Assembly: GCA_035652095.1 (NCBI GenBank)
Contig: DASREM010000013.1
Location: 310,001 to 374,000, forward strand
Source: DASREM01 sp035652095
GTDB lineage: Bacteria > Acidobacteriota > Terriglobia > Terriglobales > Acidobacteriaceae
Length of the DNA stretch: 64,000 nt
Direction of reading: 5' to 3'
Below, piece after piece: positions 8,221-16,582 of the stretch. Both the position numbers and the translations under genes were made by a program. Every line of letters begins with the position of its first letter. The stretch's first letter is position 1. The notes below the pieces were generated by a model. The model was not told the DNA's origin. It worked only from the letters and a program-made list of their open reading frames with translations, and did no database searches.

Positions 8221-9531
8221 ATGCATAAATGCTCCACGTGTGTTTTCCTGTTCGCGACATTGGTGACGTCGGCCTTCGCAGGCGTGACGGTAACTTCACC
8301 TGGCAACGGTTCCACTGTTTCTTCCCCTGTCCATTTTGCCGCGACCGCAAGCACGTCGTGCAGCAAGGGCGTTTCGGCCATGGGCATATATACCGCCCCA
8401 TATGTGTTGGCTTACGTTGTGAACGGCGCCAGCTTGAGCACAGATCTGACTCTCAGTGCCGGAACCTATAACACCGTGGTTGAGGAATGGGACAATTGCG
8501 GTGGCGCCGCAACCACTCCCGTCACGATCACCGTCAATGGCGGCTCTAGCAGCGGCGTATACGTGACCAAGCCGGCCAACGGGGCCAGTGTCAGTTCTCC
8601 GGTAAATTTCGTCGCCACGGCGACGACCTCGTGCAGTAAGGGTGTTGCCGCCATGGGGATTTACACCGCGCCGTACCAGCTTGCCTACAGCGTGAATGGC
8701 GCGAGTTTAAATACGAATCTGACACTCAGCTCCGGTACATACAACACGGTCGTACAGGAGTGGGACAACTGCGGCGGGTCCGCGGTTACGCCGGTTACCA
8801 TCACCGTGAACGGGGGCACTACCGGGTCGAACTTCTCCTCTTTGCAGAGCAAGGGAGGATGGACCGGATACGCCCTGCTGCCTCCAGGCTACGGCATCTG
8901 CTCTAGCTGCAAGTCTTCGGGCCCGGAGACGACCTGGTCCTGGACCACCGGCATCAAGTCGCCATCCTTGAGCGGCAACGCCACGCAAACCACCATCGGG
9001 GGCAGCACGGTTTATTCCGATGTGCTGTGGAACAACCACCTGATCGGCGATTTCTCATCTCAGGGGATGCCGGACACCAACCATACGCTGGTGCCGACAC
9101 TGCACAACTTTGTGTACGACGTGTACTTCTACGGCTCCAATCTTGAGAACTCGCAGGCGCTGGAGTTCGACATCAATCAGTTCTTTAACGATCAAGGCTG
9201 GATCTGGGGACACGAGTGCCGCATCGCCGGCGGTCACGAGTGGGACACATGGGACAACGTGAAAAAGAAGTGGGTCGCCACCGGCGTTGCCTGCAACCCC
9301 ATCAGTAATGGCTGGAACCACCTGACCATCACCGTGCAGCGCACCTCCAGCAATCAATTACTGTTCCAGTCCATCACCCTGAACGGTAAGACTTCGAACC
9401 TGAACATCAGTCGCCCGCCGGGCACGGCCGTGGGATGGTATGGCGTTACCGTCAACTACCAGATTGACGGCAACTCGAAGCAAACGCCTTACACAGTAGA
9501 CATCGACAATTTGACCTTCACCTACTACTGA
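8221..9531 (+). CDS. Secreted protein with two tandem Ig-like repeats and a C-terminal beta domain
   Basis: The 436-residue product has a signal peptide ending at SAFAG. Two nearly identical modules of about 92 residues follow (about residues 21-110 and 113-200). Both contain TSCSKGV, AMGIYTAPY, LAY-VNGASL, GTYNTVV and EWDNCGG; the conserved Cys pair probably makes a disulfide in each. The third part (about residues 205-436) is aromatic- and Asn-rich with four further Cys and ends in DIDNLTFTYY. It looks like an extracellular beta-sandwich, perhaps concanavalin-like, but I do not recognise a catalytic motif. A strong terminator follows. Such proteins are frequent in acidobacteria and may act in surface adhesion or glycan binding (inference). 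Confidence 0.75.
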   Translation: MHKCSTCVFLFATLVTSAFAGVTVTSPGNGSTVSSPVHFAATASTSCSKGVSAMGIYTAPYVLAYVVNGASLSTDLTLSAGTYNTVVEEWDNCGGAATTPVTITVNGGSSSGVYVTKPANGASVSSPVNFVATATTSCSKGVAAMGIYTAPYQLAYSVNGASLNTNLTLSSGTYNTVVQEWDNCGGSAVTPVTITVNGGTTGSNFSSLQSKGGWTGYALLPPGYGICSSCKSSGPETTWSWTTGIKSPSLSGNATQTTIGGSTVYSDVLWNNHLIGDFSSQGMPDTNHTLVPTLHNFVYDVYFYGSNLENSQALEFDINQFFNDQGWIWGHECRIAGGHEWDTWDNVKKKWVATGVACNPISNGWNHLTITVQRTSSNQLLFQSITLNGKTSNLNISRPPGTAVGWYGVTVNYQIDGNSKQTPYTVDIDNLTFTYY

Positions 9532-9552
9532 GTCACACATCCGGTTGCCAAC

Positions 9553-9588
9553 GGGCATCTTCTCGGCATGAGAAGGTGCCCTTTTTTT
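9553..9588 (+). terminator. Rho-independent terminator after the Ig-like gene
   Basis: A 12-bp stem (GGGCATCTTCTC with GAGAAGGTGCCC, one G-U pair) and a 5-base loop are followed directly by seven T residues at 9582-9588. It rules out the GTG at 9576 as the start of the next gene. Confidence 0.9.
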
Positions 9589-9674
9589 GTCGACGGCTCA
9601 CAAGCCGGCGGTTTCAGATCGGCTGGAACTTTCAGCGGGCACTATTCCTGCCCGAAACCTGCTACATTGTGCGC

Positions 9675-10676
9675 GTGAACGGGACGATATTGCGCGAGCG
9701 GCGGACCGGATTGCTGCTCTATGGGGCGCTGGTAGGGTTCGTCTACGGCCTTGGTGTGCGCATCGGTTTCACTAGTCCGGCCACCAGCAAAAGCTTTGCG
9801 GTTATGTCGCTCTCGTTCCTGTTCCTGATGCCGTTCGCTATGGGCTTTCTGACCGTTTACTTTGTGGAACGGCGCCGGCCTCAGCCCACCTGGATATGGC
9901 TCGTGCTTCCTCTTCTCCCCGTTTTCGCGGGACTGGTGACCACCCTGGTTGCACTCTGGGAAGGGATGATTTGCATTTTGATGTTTGCTCCGATCGGAAT
10001 CGGTCTGGGCGTGATCGGTGGACTGCTGGGCGGCCTATTGGGTCGCAGGCTTGGGTCGCAGCGGTTCTCGAATCTGGCCTTGATGTGCGTAGCTGTGCTG
10101 CCCCTGGTGGTCAGCCCCTGGGAGCAGGGGGTCCTGAACCGGCGGGAGATCCGCACGGTTACGAGTTCGGTCGAAATTCATGCCTCGCCGTCGGTAATCT
10201 GGAAGAATATCGAGCGCGTACCCGCAATCAAGGCCGCCGAATTGCCCGAATCCTGGAGTCATCGCATCGGCTTTCCAAATCCGGTGGAAGCTACGCTCTC
10301 TTTCGCGGGCGACGGCGGCGTTCGTCACGCCAGCTTTGAAGGGGGAGTGCTCTTCATTGAGAACATTGATGTGTGGGAACCGGAGCGGTGCCTTGCGTTC
10401 TCGATTCATGCACAAACCGCTCAGATTCCGAGAACTACTCTCGATGAACACGTCGCCGTGGGCGGACCGTTTTTCGACGTGCTGCGGGGTGAGTACCGGC
10501 TTGAGACCCTGAGCGACGGGATGGTGCGGCTTCATCTTGCAAGCCAGCACCGCGTCTCAACCGACTTCAACTGGTACGCTCATCTGTGGACCGACGCAGT
10601 CATGCAGGACCTGCAGAGGCGCATATTGTATGTAGTCAAGAACCGCTCGGAACGGGCAGCCAGCCCCCTAAAATAA
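9675..10676 (+). CDS. Membrane protein with C-terminal SRPBCC (START-like) domain
   Basis: About 333 residues, function unknown. The N-terminal part has four or five hydrophobic segments (around LLLYGALVGFVYGLGV, FLFLMPFAMGFLTVYF, WLVLPLLPVFAGLVTTL and GIGLGVIGGLLGG). The second half begins near VTSSVEIHASPSVIWKNIER and reads as a polyketide-cyclase/dehydrase-type SRPBCC ligand-binding fold, ending in TDAVMQDLQRRIL. I favour the GTG at 9675; a GTG two codons earlier is possible, and the open frame back to 9576 overlaps the upstream terminator. A helix-grip lipid-binding domain on a membrane anchor suggests handling of a hydrophobic ligand (inference). Confidence 0.65.
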   Translation: MNGTILRERRTGLLLYGALVGFVYGLGVRIGFTSPATSKSFAVMSLSFLFLMPFAMGFLTVYFVERRRPQPTWIWLVLPLLPVFAGLVTTLVALWEGMICILMFAPIGIGLGVIGGLLGGLLGRRLGSQRFSNLALMCVAVLPLVVSPWEQGVLNRREIRTVTSSVEIHASPSVIWKNIERVPAIKAAELPESWSHRIGFPNPVEATLSFAGDGGVRHASFEGGVLFIENIDVWEPERCLAFSIHAQTAQIPRTTLDEHVAVGGPFFDVLRGEYRLETLSDGMVRLHLASQHRVSTDFNWYAHLWTDAVMQDLQRRILYVVKNRSERAASPLK

Positions 10677-10735
10677 TCATCGAAGTTGCGTGGGGAGGCT
10701 ATAATTTCCTCAAGAAGTCCGGCCCGGGGGCACCC

Positions 10736-11761
10736 ATGAAGGCACGCCGCATCTCTCCTGTATTGTTCCTGATCCTCTCTGTGGCGAGCCACGCATTCGC
10801 GGGTGACCAGCAAGACGCCTCCGTTGTCCCCCACATGTCCAAGCAGACTCGCATGGACCTGATCCGAGCATTTGAAGCGGAGCTGGTTTACGTGCGTACC
10901 CCCTTTCCCATGGGGAAGAAGGGGCTGACCTTGAAGGACGGGACTGTGACCCCGAACGGCCAGGAATTGCAGCAGTTGATCGCCCTCTGGGGTCCATCGG
11001 TGAAGCCCGGAGACCAGGCGCGCATCAGCGCGATCCAGATCAGGGATAAAAGCATTTATTTCGAGATCAATGGCGGACCAGTCAAAAAGCAGAAGTGGTA
11101 CCAGCGAATTCAGGTCCAGGGCGCCGGAGGCGGGTCTGTTCCTTTGTCCCCGAGCGACGCAAGCGCCAATCCTCGCGGCTCCTACGTGGATTTGGTTTTT
11201 CCAAAATACGTGCCTGAACTGACGCCGCAGCAGCTGAAGACTCTCCTCAGCCCGGTATTCGATTTCAACTCGCGGTCGGCGCTGGATGCCTATCTGGACA
11301 CGGTTCCGCCCAAGGTGAAAGAAGCCATCAAGGAACACCGGGTCCTGGTTGGCATGAATCATGACATGGTGATCTACTCCAAGGGTAGGGCGGAGAAGAA
11401 GAACCGCGAAAAAGAGGGCGACGTCGAATTCGAAGAATGGATTTATGGCGAGCCGCCTCACGACGTAGATTTCATCCGCTTCGTTGGCGATGAAGTCGTG
11501 CGTGTCGAGACCATGAAGGTGGGCGGCGAGAAAGTTGTTCGGACCGAGCGGGAAGTGGAATTGCCGCAGCAACAACAGCCGACGGTGGCCAGGGGGTCCG
11601 CCGAACCTGAGGTGCGCCCGGCGAATGCGCCCACCCTGCGCCGTCCCGGCGAAGACCTCCCTACCGCTCAAGATCCTACCCGGAGCGTACCCAACCCGGG
11701 TCGTCAGCGCATGCCAGCCCCCGGTCCGCCGCCGGATCCGAATGCTCCGGTCCCCAACTAG
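10736..11761 (+). CDS. Exported hypothetical protein with Pro-rich tail
   Basis: Not recognised. The 341-residue product begins with a clear signal peptide (MKARRISPVLFLILSV to HAFAG). A mature domain follows with AELVYVRTPFPMGKKG and KDKSIYFEINGGP-like segments, alternating charged strands and helices. The last 60 or so residues are low in complexity, rich in Pro, Gln and Arg. The ATG at 10736 was chosen because it starts the signal peptide; the frame reaches 10586, overlapping the previous gene. TATAAT at 10700-10705 is a possible -10 element, without a clear -35. Followed by nadE, 70 bases downstream. Confidence 0.65.
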   Translation: MKARRISPVLFLILSVASHAFAGDQQDASVVPHMSKQTRMDLIRAFEAELVYVRTPFPMGKKGLTLKDGTVTPNGQELQQLIALWGPSVKPGDQARISAIQIRDKSIYFEINGGPVKKQKWYQRIQVQGAGGGSVPLSPSDASANPRGSYVDLVFPKYVPELTPQQLKTLLSPVFDFNSRSALDAYLDTVPPKVKEAIKEHRVLVGMNHDMVIYSKGRAEKKNREKEGDVEFEEWIYGEPPHDVDFIRFVGDEVVRVETMKVGGEKVVRTEREVELPQQQQPTVARGSAEPEVRPANAPTLRRPGEDLPTAQDPTRSVPNPGRQRMPAPGPPPDPNAPVPN

Positions 11762-11831
11762 CGTGCGAAGCGGAACACTGTCCGAGGCCCCGCTGCTTGG
11801 CGCTTTGCACCTCTGCCTTTAAACTGGAGAT

Positions 11832-13472
11832 GTGAAGATTGCGCTGGGTCAGATTAACCCTACAGTCGGGGACTTCCAGGGAAACGCGTCCAGGATCATT
11901 GAGTTCTCATTGCGCGCGCAAAATTCCGGCGCGGGCCTGATTCTGTTCCCCGAAATGTCGGTCTGTGGATACCCGCCTCGGGATCTCGTGGAACGCGGGT
12001 CGTTCGTAGTGCATTGCCGGGAGGCAACCGAGCGCATCGCCGCCGAAACCAGGGGCATATCCGTGATCTGCGGCCTGGCCACACCTGCCCAGGCGGAAAC
12101 CGGAAAATCCGTGATGAATTCAGCGGCCTTGCTCAGAGACGGCCGCATTGCATTCCTGCAGTCGAAGATGCTGCTTCCCACCTATGACGTCTTCGATGAG
12201 ATGCGAAACTTTGCTCCCGCCAAAAGCCAGGTGTTGTTCCCATTCTGCGGCAAACAGATGGCGCTTACCATTTGCGAGGACGCCTGGAACGACAAGCATT
12301 TCTGGAACAAGCGCTTGTATACCTTCGATCCGGTGGAAGCGCTGATCCATGCCGGCGGTAACTTCCTGCTTAATATCTCCGCATCCCCTTTCTGGATGGG
12401 GAAGCGGGAGGTACGCCGGAACATGCTGTGCACCATCGCCACCAGCTATAACGTGCCGGTTGTCATGGTCAACCAGGTGGGTGGCAATGATAGCCTTATT
12501 TTCGATGGTTCCAGCCTGGTACTTGATCGCCAGGGAAACGTTATCGCGCGTGGAAAGTCGTTCCAGGAAGATCTCGTCTTCTTTGACTCCGACAAGCTCA
12601 CGGGAGAAATACACGATCAGGTCGAGGGCGAGGATGCGGCAGTCTACGCCGCTTTGGTGCTCGGGACGCGTGACTACGTACGCAAGTGTGGCTTCAGCAA
12701 GGTGATCTTGGGACTCAGCGGCGGTATCGACTCGGCGCTCACCGCGGCCATTGCCGCCGATGCTATGGGCCCGGAGAACGTGATAGGTGTCGGGCTTCCA
12801 GGACCTTATTCCTCGCAGGGTTCCATTGATGATGCGCGAGAACTTGCGCAGAAGCTCGGCATCCGCTTCGAACTGATCAGCATCACTGAAATTTTCGAAA
12901 GCTACCGCAAAGCCCTGCAAGGGGTCTTTTCGGGGTACAAAGAGGACATTACCGAGGAGAATATCCAGTCCCGTGCCCGCGGCAGCATCCTGATGGCAAT
13001 GTCGAACAAATTCGGGGCGCTGGTTTTGAGCACCGGAAACAAGAGCGAACTCGGCGTCGGATATTGCACGCTCTATGGCGATATGGTTGGGGGGTTAGCG
13101 GTCATTTCCGATGTGCCGAAAACCATGGTCTACCGCCTGAGTCACTACGTGAATTCAATGCGGTCGGTGATTCCGCAGGCCACCCTGGAAAAGCCGCCTT
13201 CGGCTGAGTTGCGTCCCAATCAGAAAGACAGTGATAGTCTTCCGGCGTACGAGGTGCTGGACGCAATCCTGGAGGACTACGTGGAGGACTCGCGTTCCGC
13301 CGAGCAGATTGCAACCCAGCGCGGCTTTGCCATCGATTTGGTGCGCCGTGTCATACGAATGGTGGAGCGCAGCGAATATAAGCGTCAGCAAGCCGCTCCA
13401 GGATTGAAGATTTCTGAAAAGGCATTTGGATACGGACGCCGTTTCCCGATTGCCGCCAAGCCCGATGTGTGA
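11832..13472 (+). CDS. nadE: Glutamine-dependent NAD+ synthetase
   Basis: Last step of NAD synthesis: amidation of nicotinic acid adenine dinucleotide, using ammonia released from glutamine. The 546-residue protein is the fused two-domain form. The N-terminal nitrilase-like glutaminase has the triad E41 (FPEMSVCGYP), K112 (QSKMLLP) and C148 (LTICEDAW). The C-terminal synthetase has the PP-loop S296-GGIDS and the LSTGNKSELGVGYCTLYGDM signature. The GTG start at 11832 has GGAGAT just before it. TTGGCG (11797) and TAAACT (11820), 17 bases apart, could be its promoter. Confidence 0.95.
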   Translation: MKIALGQINPTVGDFQGNASRIIEFSLRAQNSGAGLILFPEMSVCGYPPRDLVERGSFVVHCREATERIAAETRGISVICGLATPAQAETGKSVMNSAALLRDGRIAFLQSKMLLPTYDVFDEMRNFAPAKSQVLFPFCGKQMALTICEDAWNDKHFWNKRLYTFDPVEALIHAGGNFLLNISASPFWMGKREVRRNMLCTIATSYNVPVVMVNQVGGNDSLIFDGSSLVLDRQGNVIARGKSFQEDLVFFDSDKLTGEIHDQVEGEDAAVYAALVLGTRDYVRKCGFSKVILGLSGGIDSALTAAIAADAMGPENVIGVGLPGPYSSQGSIDDARELAQKLGIRFELISITEIFESYRKALQGVFSGYKEDITEENIQSRARGSILMAMSNKFGALVLSTGNKSELGVGYCTLYGDMVGGLAVISDVPKTMVYRLSHYVNSMRSVIPQATLEKPPSAELRPNQKDSDSLPAYEVLDAILEDYVEDSRSAEQIATQRGFAIDLVRRVIRMVERSEYKRQQAAPGLKISEKAFGYGRRFPIAAKPDV

Positions 13473-13523
13473 GGCCGGGCCGGCTTGCAGCCTCGCAATC
13501 CATATCACACCTGAAAGGATTCC

Positions 13524-14405
13524 ATGTCCCGCACTGTGACTCGTCTGTTCCTCAACATCATCCTGAGTTCCGCTGCATTTGCTCAAACACATACCGCTGC
13601 AGCTACCAAGATGCCCAGCGAAGAGACCATCAATGGCTTTATGCATCAGATGTTCGGCTACGAGCCGGGCGTGAAGTGGCAGATCGTTTCGGTGAAGCCG
13701 TCGGAAGCCGAGGGGTTGGCAGAGGTCGACCTGGTGATGAGCACTCCGCAGGGACAGCAAAGCAACAAGATTTATGTGACCCCGGATGGAAAGCACGCGG
13801 TGGTCGGAGAAATCCTGCCCTTTGGGGCCCGGCCATTTGATGTCGCGAGCACCGAGTTGCAGAAGGGAATCAATGGGCCATCGCGTGGCCCTGCCACTGC
13901 TCCGGTCACCATTGTCGAATTCAGCGACTTGCAATGCCCTCACTGCAAAGACGCGGAGCCGATCCTCGACAAGCTGATGGGCGAAGAAAAGAAAGCCAGG
14001 CTCGTCTATCAGAATTTCCCCCTTCCCAGCCACGATTGGGCCCAGAAAGCCGCTGCCTATGCCGACTGCGTGGGGCGCAGTAACAGCGACGCATTCTGGA
14101 AATTTATTGCCAGCGTTTTCGAGTCGCAAACCGAAATCAACGCCGCCAATGCCGAGGAAAAGCTGACTGCCCTGGCCGATAAAGCGGGTGTGAAGGGAAG
14201 CGATATGGCGGCCTGCTCTACCAAGCCCGACACAACGTCTCGCATCGAGCATTCTTTGGCCCTGGGCAAATCGGTGGACGTGAACAGCACTCCTACGGTC
14301 TTTGTGAATGGCAGGAAGATCGGCAGCGTTACTGGAATTCCGTACGAGATTTTGAAGAAGATCGTGGACTTTGCGGCAAGCGACAACAAAACTGCCGCAA
14401 AATAG
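13524..14405 (+). CDS. Exported DsbA-like thiol oxidoreductase
   Basis: Periplasmic thioredoxin-fold protein of 293 residues. A signal peptide ends around SAAFAQ. A variable region of about 90 residues follows, then a DsbA/DSBA-like thioredoxin domain with the active site C138-PHC-141 (FSDLQCPHCKDAEP) and the cis-Pro loop in VNSTPTVFVNG. The domain matches the Thioredoxin_4 type used in disulfide formation or repair. No DsbB or VKOR partner is adjacent. The gene converges on the secretin gene, and a single hairpin covers both stop codons. Confidence 0.85.
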   Translation: MSRTVTRLFLNIILSSAAFAQTHTAAATKMPSEETINGFMHQMFGYEPGVKWQIVSVKPSEAEGLAEVDLVMSTPQGQQSNKIYVTPDGKHAVVGEILPFGARPFDVASTELQKGINGPSRGPATAPVTIVEFSDLQCPHCKDAEPILDKLMGEEKKARLVYQNFPLPSHDWAQKAAAYADCVGRSNSDAFWKFIASVFESQTEINAANAEEKLTALADKAGVKGSDMAACSTKPDTTSRIEHSLALGKSVDVNSTPTVFVNGRKIGSVTGIPYEILKKIVDFAASDNKTAAK

Positions 14406-14429
14406 TTGCCCGCTGAGCGGGAGCTATTT
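14400..14429. terminator. Bidirectional hairpin carrying the stop codons of both convergent genes
   Basis: AAATAG (14400-14405) pairs with CTATTT (14424-14429), and CCCGCT (14409-14414) pairs with AGCGGG (14416-14421). The first TAG is the stop of the DsbA-like gene and the complementary TAG is that of the secretin gene. T-tracts are only three bases long on each side. Confidence 0.55.
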
Positions 14430-16268
14430 CCGGCTGAGCCAAACCTCGCTGCTCACCCCTGCTGGCTCGGAGAGCACGTGGGGTGTAATCAGGATCAGCA
14501 GTTGGCTTTCGTCAGTTTCGGTGGCATTGGTGGCGGTGACGCGGTTGAGTCCAGGCACTTGCCCCAGTCCGGGTATTCCGGCAAGGCTGCGGGTCTCCGT
14601 GCGTGAAACCTCTCCCGCCACCATGGCGGGTTCGCCATTCTTCAGCGTGATGGCGCCCTTGTATTCGCGATTGGAAATCACCGGCACGCCATTCAGGCTT
14701 GCGGTCCCCAGAGATCGAATCTGCATTTCAAGGTTTAGCGTGACGTCCAAGGCGCTGTTCACCGACGGTTTTGCTTTCAGCGTCAAGCCCAGGTCTTCAT
14801 AATTGAACGAGGGAAATGCCGGGGTGAAGGAATTGTTCTGAAGCACCTGCGAGATCTGTGGGGTATTGAAGATCGGGGCGAAGCTGGCGTTGAGAATCGG
14901 GAAACGCGTCCCCACGCGAAAATTGGCTTCATTGCCCTGGGCCACCCGCAGAGTAGCGTGCTCGAGGTTCTTGATGTCGCTCTCGTTCAGCGATAGCTGG
15001 CCGCTCGCTGTGCCCAGGCTCAATCCTGACAGCGTCAAACCACCGCCGAACGTCGCCAGGGGCTGACTGAAGATTGAGTTGCCTTGCCCGCCCAGTTGCG
15101 CCAGCAGCGCGGAAATTGCCTGGGAGCCGGCTTGATTGATGCCCCCACCGGCAATTAACTGATTGATCAGGTCTGAAATGTTCTGTCCACCCAGGGCCGC
15201 CAGGGCCGCAACAGGGATATTCACCAACGTGAACTGGTTGGGAATATGGATTCCGAAATTGCGCATCAGGGTATGGCTGATTTGATAGACTTGGATGTCC
15301 AGCATTACCTGCGGTCGTGCGCCGCCAAGGCTCTCAATGATCTTGGTTGCGGCCGCCAGGGTGTCTTCAGGGGCGCGAACCACAATGGTCTGTGACTGTG
15401 GTTGCGGTGTAACGAAGCGGATCTCAAACACTGTCCGCAGCAAATTCACCATCTCGTTCAAATCGGTCGGCGTTGTGGCCCCTGGAACGTAGAAGGTCCG
15501 CATCGCGAGGCGATCGTAAATGCGGTGATTTTCAGGGTTCTCTCCGGCAACGATGATCTGCTTCTCATCCATGGCAGACCAGAACGAGTGGGTCACGTCG
15601 CCCGCAGCTTCCATCGCGGTGAAGAAATCCACCGGTTCGATATCGAACTTAACGCGCCGCGACTGAACTGAATCGTCCACCGTCGCGATTACGCCATAGG
15701 CGGCCGCAACCTGCGTGAGCAGGGCCTTGGAGTCCCCGGTAAAGTGAAATGCCGCTTTCACCGGATTCGGCTTCACGTGCAATTCGTCGGCTTGCGCAAC
15801 TACGACCGGAGTGCGATCCGATGGAGAGGCAGGTTGTCCAATGGCGTCTTGAATCCGTTGCTGCGCGAACTCGTTCTCGGGATCCAGGTTCAAAGCGCTC
15901 CGAAAGTTGGCTAGCGCTCCCACCTGATTGTCCTTTAGCAGGTCGACGTTGCCACTTTTCAGCCGCTCATAAACCAGTTGCTGCCGAAGCACTTCACGGG
16001 CAGTCACGTAGTCCACGTTGCGAGGATTCAGGTCGGCTGCGGTCTTGAACTGTTCGTAAGCATCGTCAAGACGGTTCGCCTTCTGCGCCTTCAGACCCTT
16101 GGAAAATGCGTTTTTGGCATCCTTGAGCTCTTTTGGGGAAGGATTGCAGCCCTGGGTATTGGAGGTTCCCTGGCCGCATGGCAGGACGGGAATGGCGCCG
16201 GGTTGGTCCGCCGCCATCAGAGACGAAACGGACAACCCCAAAGTTGCGATGATAGGACCCCAACGCAT
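14424..16268 (-). CDS. TPR-containing secretin (GspD/PilQ-like)
   Basis: Outer-membrane pore component of type II secretion or type IV pilus systems, 614 residues. It has a signal peptide (LSVSSLMAADQ), then an N-terminal TPR-like helical region (about 45-140) containing AYEQFKTAADLNPRN and ALANFRSALNLDPEN. N0/N1-type ring domains follow (VKAAFHFTGDSKALLTQVAAAYG region). The C-terminal secretin domain has GEPAMVAGEV and VPGLNRV and ends with ESQLLILITPHV. The TPR fused to a short secretin is unlike classical GspD. No ATPase, platform or pilin gene is in the window, so its system is unknown. Confidence 0.85.
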   Translation of the reverse strand: MRWGPIIATLGLSVSSLMAADQPGAIPVLPCGQGTSNTQGCNPSPKELKDAKNAFSKGLKAQKANRLDDAYEQFKTAADLNPRNVDYVTAREVLRQQLVYERLKSGNVDLLKDNQVGALANFRSALNLDPENEFAQQRIQDAIGQPASPSDRTPVVVAQADELHVKPNPVKAAFHFTGDSKALLTQVAAAYGVIATVDDSVQSRRVKFDIEPVDFFTAMEAAGDVTHSFWSAMDEKQIIVAGENPENHRIYDRLAMRTFYVPGATTPTDLNEMVNLLRTVFEIRFVTPQPQSQTIVVRAPEDTLAAATKIIESLGGARPQVMLDIQVYQISHTLMRNFGIHIPNQFTLVNIPVAALAALGGQNISDLINQLIAGGGINQAGSQAISALLAQLGGQGNSIFSQPLATFGGGLTLSGLSLGTASGQLSLNESDIKNLEHATLRVAQGNEANFRVGTRFPILNASFAPIFNTPQISQVLQNNSFTPAFPSFNYEDLGLTLKAKPSVNSALDVTLNLEMQIRSLGTASLNGVPVISNREYKGAITLKNGEPAMVAGEVSRTETRSLAGIPGLGQVPGLNRVTATNATETDESQLLILITPHVLSEPAGVSSEVWLSRK

Positions 16269-16582
16269 GAAAAGTTGATTCTAACCGGGAACTCTGCGGA
16301 TTCAGAGCAGTTTCGCAATAACGATGCACTTTCGGGTTATCACCTTTGGGGAACGTTGCAGGACCTGAAACTTGCAGGTTGGGGTGCTCTCGGTCCATTT
16401 TGCCCAGACGCAAGCAGCGGACCGGGAGATCTCCTCGACTGGCCAGTTCTGACCTGCAAATCTCAGGGTCGCGAGGTTGGAAAACTCCCGCAAACTAGCG
16501 TATAAAAGTTAGTTGCGACGGACGCGGTTGAACCTTCGGCGCCGCCTCAACCCAATTATTCCTGCAGTCCGAGCGAGGTACC
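16269..16582. other. Divergent intergenic region between secretin and gltA
   Basis: 314 bases without a gene. It should hold the secretin promoter (not resolved) and the gltA promoter at its right end. TTGCAGGT near 16372 and ACCTGCAA near 16452 are inverted copies that could pair or bind a regulator. Confidence 0.4.
16477..16506 (+). promoter_or_regulatory. Candidate promoter of gltA
   Basis: TTGGAA (16477-16482) and TATAAA (16501-16506) with an 18-base spacer, about 75 bases upstream of the gltA start. Confidence 0.45.

Noticed and set aside
10580..11671. Minus-strand frame of 363 codons
   Set aside because: Antisense to the exported Pro-rich protein gene, which has a signal peptide and start region.
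12120..12920. Minus-strand frame of 266 codons
   Set aside because: Antisense to nadE.
13155..14252. Minus-strand frame of 365 codons
   Set aside because: Antisense to nadE and the DsbA-like gene, both with intact active sites.
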